DNA of 64,000 nucleotides from Pseudomonas sp. B21-040. Its GTDB lineage: Bacteria > Pseudomonadota > Gammaproteobacteria > Pseudomonadales > Pseudomonadaceae. Location: NCBI RefSeq assembly GCF_024748695.1, contig NZ_CP087176.1:3713501-3777500 (forward strand), given 5' to 3'. Below the pieces are notes generated by a model. It was not told the DNA's origin. It made no database searches and saw only the letters and a list, made by a program, of their open reading frames with translations. This document shows positions 63,215 through 64,000 of this stretch, in pieces. The translations under genes were made by a program, and so were the position numbers. Each line of letters starts with the position of its first letter. Within the stretch, counting starts at the first letter, position 1.

Positions 63215-63288
63215 ATGCGCGATACCCAACGTCAACCCTTCTCCCAGAGTAATACCCCATGCGGCTAGACACATGAGTTAAATAACTG

Positions 63289-64000
63289 TCAACTTTGAAT
63301 CCCAAGAATAAAGGAACTATAGGCGTCCGCCATATGAACCATGATAATTCTTTGAGTGTTACTTTGTATAAAGCCGTCTCCTACCGAACCTTCACCATAT
63401 TTGACGATGCCCTGATCGCCAAACTCTTCATCAAGGACTCCTTCATTTTTTACACGTATAAGATGAGGCCACCATTGCCCCTCATATGTCGTAACAGCCA
63501 GGATAATTTTCCCATCTGACTGAACCGAGAGAACCTCTGGGTAATTCGCTACTTGATCAAGATCGATCAACAGGGTAGTCGCATTGTTAAATGTCGGATC
63601 CAGCAAACCTTCGGCTGTCAACCTGGTTACCAAGACAAGACTTTTCTCGGATGGGCGAAGATGTGTTCCTAACACGATGATTCTGTTTTCATGCACAATC
63701 ATTTTATAAGCTTGGCTAAAGATGGACTCCTCCCAATAACCACTCTTGCCAAAACCCTGATCAAGTCTGCCATTAGGCATGTAACATGCCAACGATGCTC
63801 TTGAGTTCGCCTCATGGCCCAAGACTCGGTTAAGGGTTGTGCCGACGATTATTTTCTGGTCCTGCAGAACGGCTATGCTTCTTACTTCCGTGTCTTGGCC
63901 ATTAACTCTTACGTCAATATAACCCCGAACACCGAATGTCAGATCTGGCGAACCGTCGTCATTGAGGCGATGCAGTCGTCCCGCTTGATAGATGGAATCC
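63289..64000 (-). CDS. Delta-60 repeat domain-containing protein, C-terminal part (cut by the window edge)
   Basis: The reverse strand is open from the right edge to a stop at 63289, giving about 236 residues. The frame has no start at 63822: it continues unbroken upstream with GRLHRLNDDGSPDLTFGVRG and VRSIAVLQDQKIIVGTTLN. At least three repeats of the delta-60 type are visible, each with a D-x(2)-FG/FN core and an IIVLG/IILAV-like strand (NGRLDQGFGKSGYW, EGLLDPTFNNATTL, EGVLDEEFGDQGIV). Such repeats build beta-propellers in bacterial surface or secreted proteins. The DNA is AT-rich relative to fabI (40% G+C over 63301-63360, 67% over 62881-62940), hinting at recent transfer. Confidence 0.85.
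   Translation of the reverse strand, partial: DSIYQAGRLHRLNDDGSPDLTFGVRGYIDVRVNGQDTEVRSIAVLQDQKIIVGTTLNRVLGHEANSRASLACYMPNGRLDQGFGKSGYWEESIFSQAYKMIVHENRIIVLGTHLRPSEKSLVLVTRLTAEGLLDPTFNNATTLLIDLDQVANYPEVLSVQSDGKIILAVTTYEGQWWPHLIRVKNEGVLDEEFGDQGIVKYGEGSVGDGFIQSNTQRIIMVHMADAYSSFILGIQS

Noticed and set aside
63289..63822. A complete 177-residue gene starting at 63822
   Set aside because: The start would be a TTG and the same frame stays open to the window edge with further delta-60 repeats, so the gene is a fragment rather than complete.

Overview
The window is a chromosomal segment of a Pseudomonas, most likely of the P. fluorescens group. I infer this from the G+C-rich codon use, the very frequent REP-type palindromes of the GGGCTTGCCCGCGAT and AGCTTGCTCGCGAT kinds between genes, and blocks typical of the genus: NAD-specific glutamate dehydrogenase, the moxR/DUF58/DUF4381/VWA/VWA-TPR/BatD operon, sbcDC, nadK to pepN, mltD/gloB/methyltransferase/rnhA/dnaQ, and the two-binding-protein nppA1A2BCD transporter next to fabI. 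No rRNA, tRNA or CRISPR array was seen.

Layout. 1-4030: 5' part of gdhB, reading out of the left edge. 4534-12021: a small unknown gene, then a six-gene overlapping MoxR-Bat operon. 12278-17753: sbcD, sbcC and a glutathione S-transferase gene, all overlapping. 17912-19010: four tiny genes for predicted membrane or exported proteins, one of 41 residues. 19167-20622: a lactonase and a DUF5629 protein. 20822-27742: a sugar-acid catabolic island (ketoglutarate semialdehyde dehydrogenase, AraD1/FAH protein, MFS importer, arabinonate-type dehydratase, FadR-type GntR regulator), with two matching operators in the divergent promoter. 27937-31390: an RND/MMPL-type exporter and a YCF48-like propeller protein. 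31633-33808: a nest of repeats, in which two inverted copies of a ~290-bp repeat flank an IS3-family element that interrupts a REP sequence. 33900-40416: a six-gene operon from nadK to pepN. 40525-47559: accessory genes (DUF1853, an ArsB-like pump, DUF2855 with a divergent TetR, an FMN reductase, an 86-aa unknown, a LysR, a streptothricin-acetyltransferase-like GNAT). 47574-54607: ldcA and the dnaQ/rnhA/methyltransferase//gloB/mltD block. 54909-63104: peptide-type ABC transporter and fabI. 63289-64000: a delta-60-repeat protein in clearly AT-richer DNA, cut by the right edge.

How it fits together. The sugar-acid genes would take a pentonate in, dehydrate it twice and oxidise the semialdehyde to 2-oxoglutarate, under a GntR repressor; gdhB works at the same metabolic node. 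MoxR-Bat, the rhomboid protease, MltD, the RND/YCF48 pair and the tiny exported proteins all point to envelope work. No clearly new defence or biosynthetic system is visible. The least explained parts are the tiny-gene cluster, the 136-bp palindrome family, the nested repeat/IS locus and the delta-60 gene at the right end.
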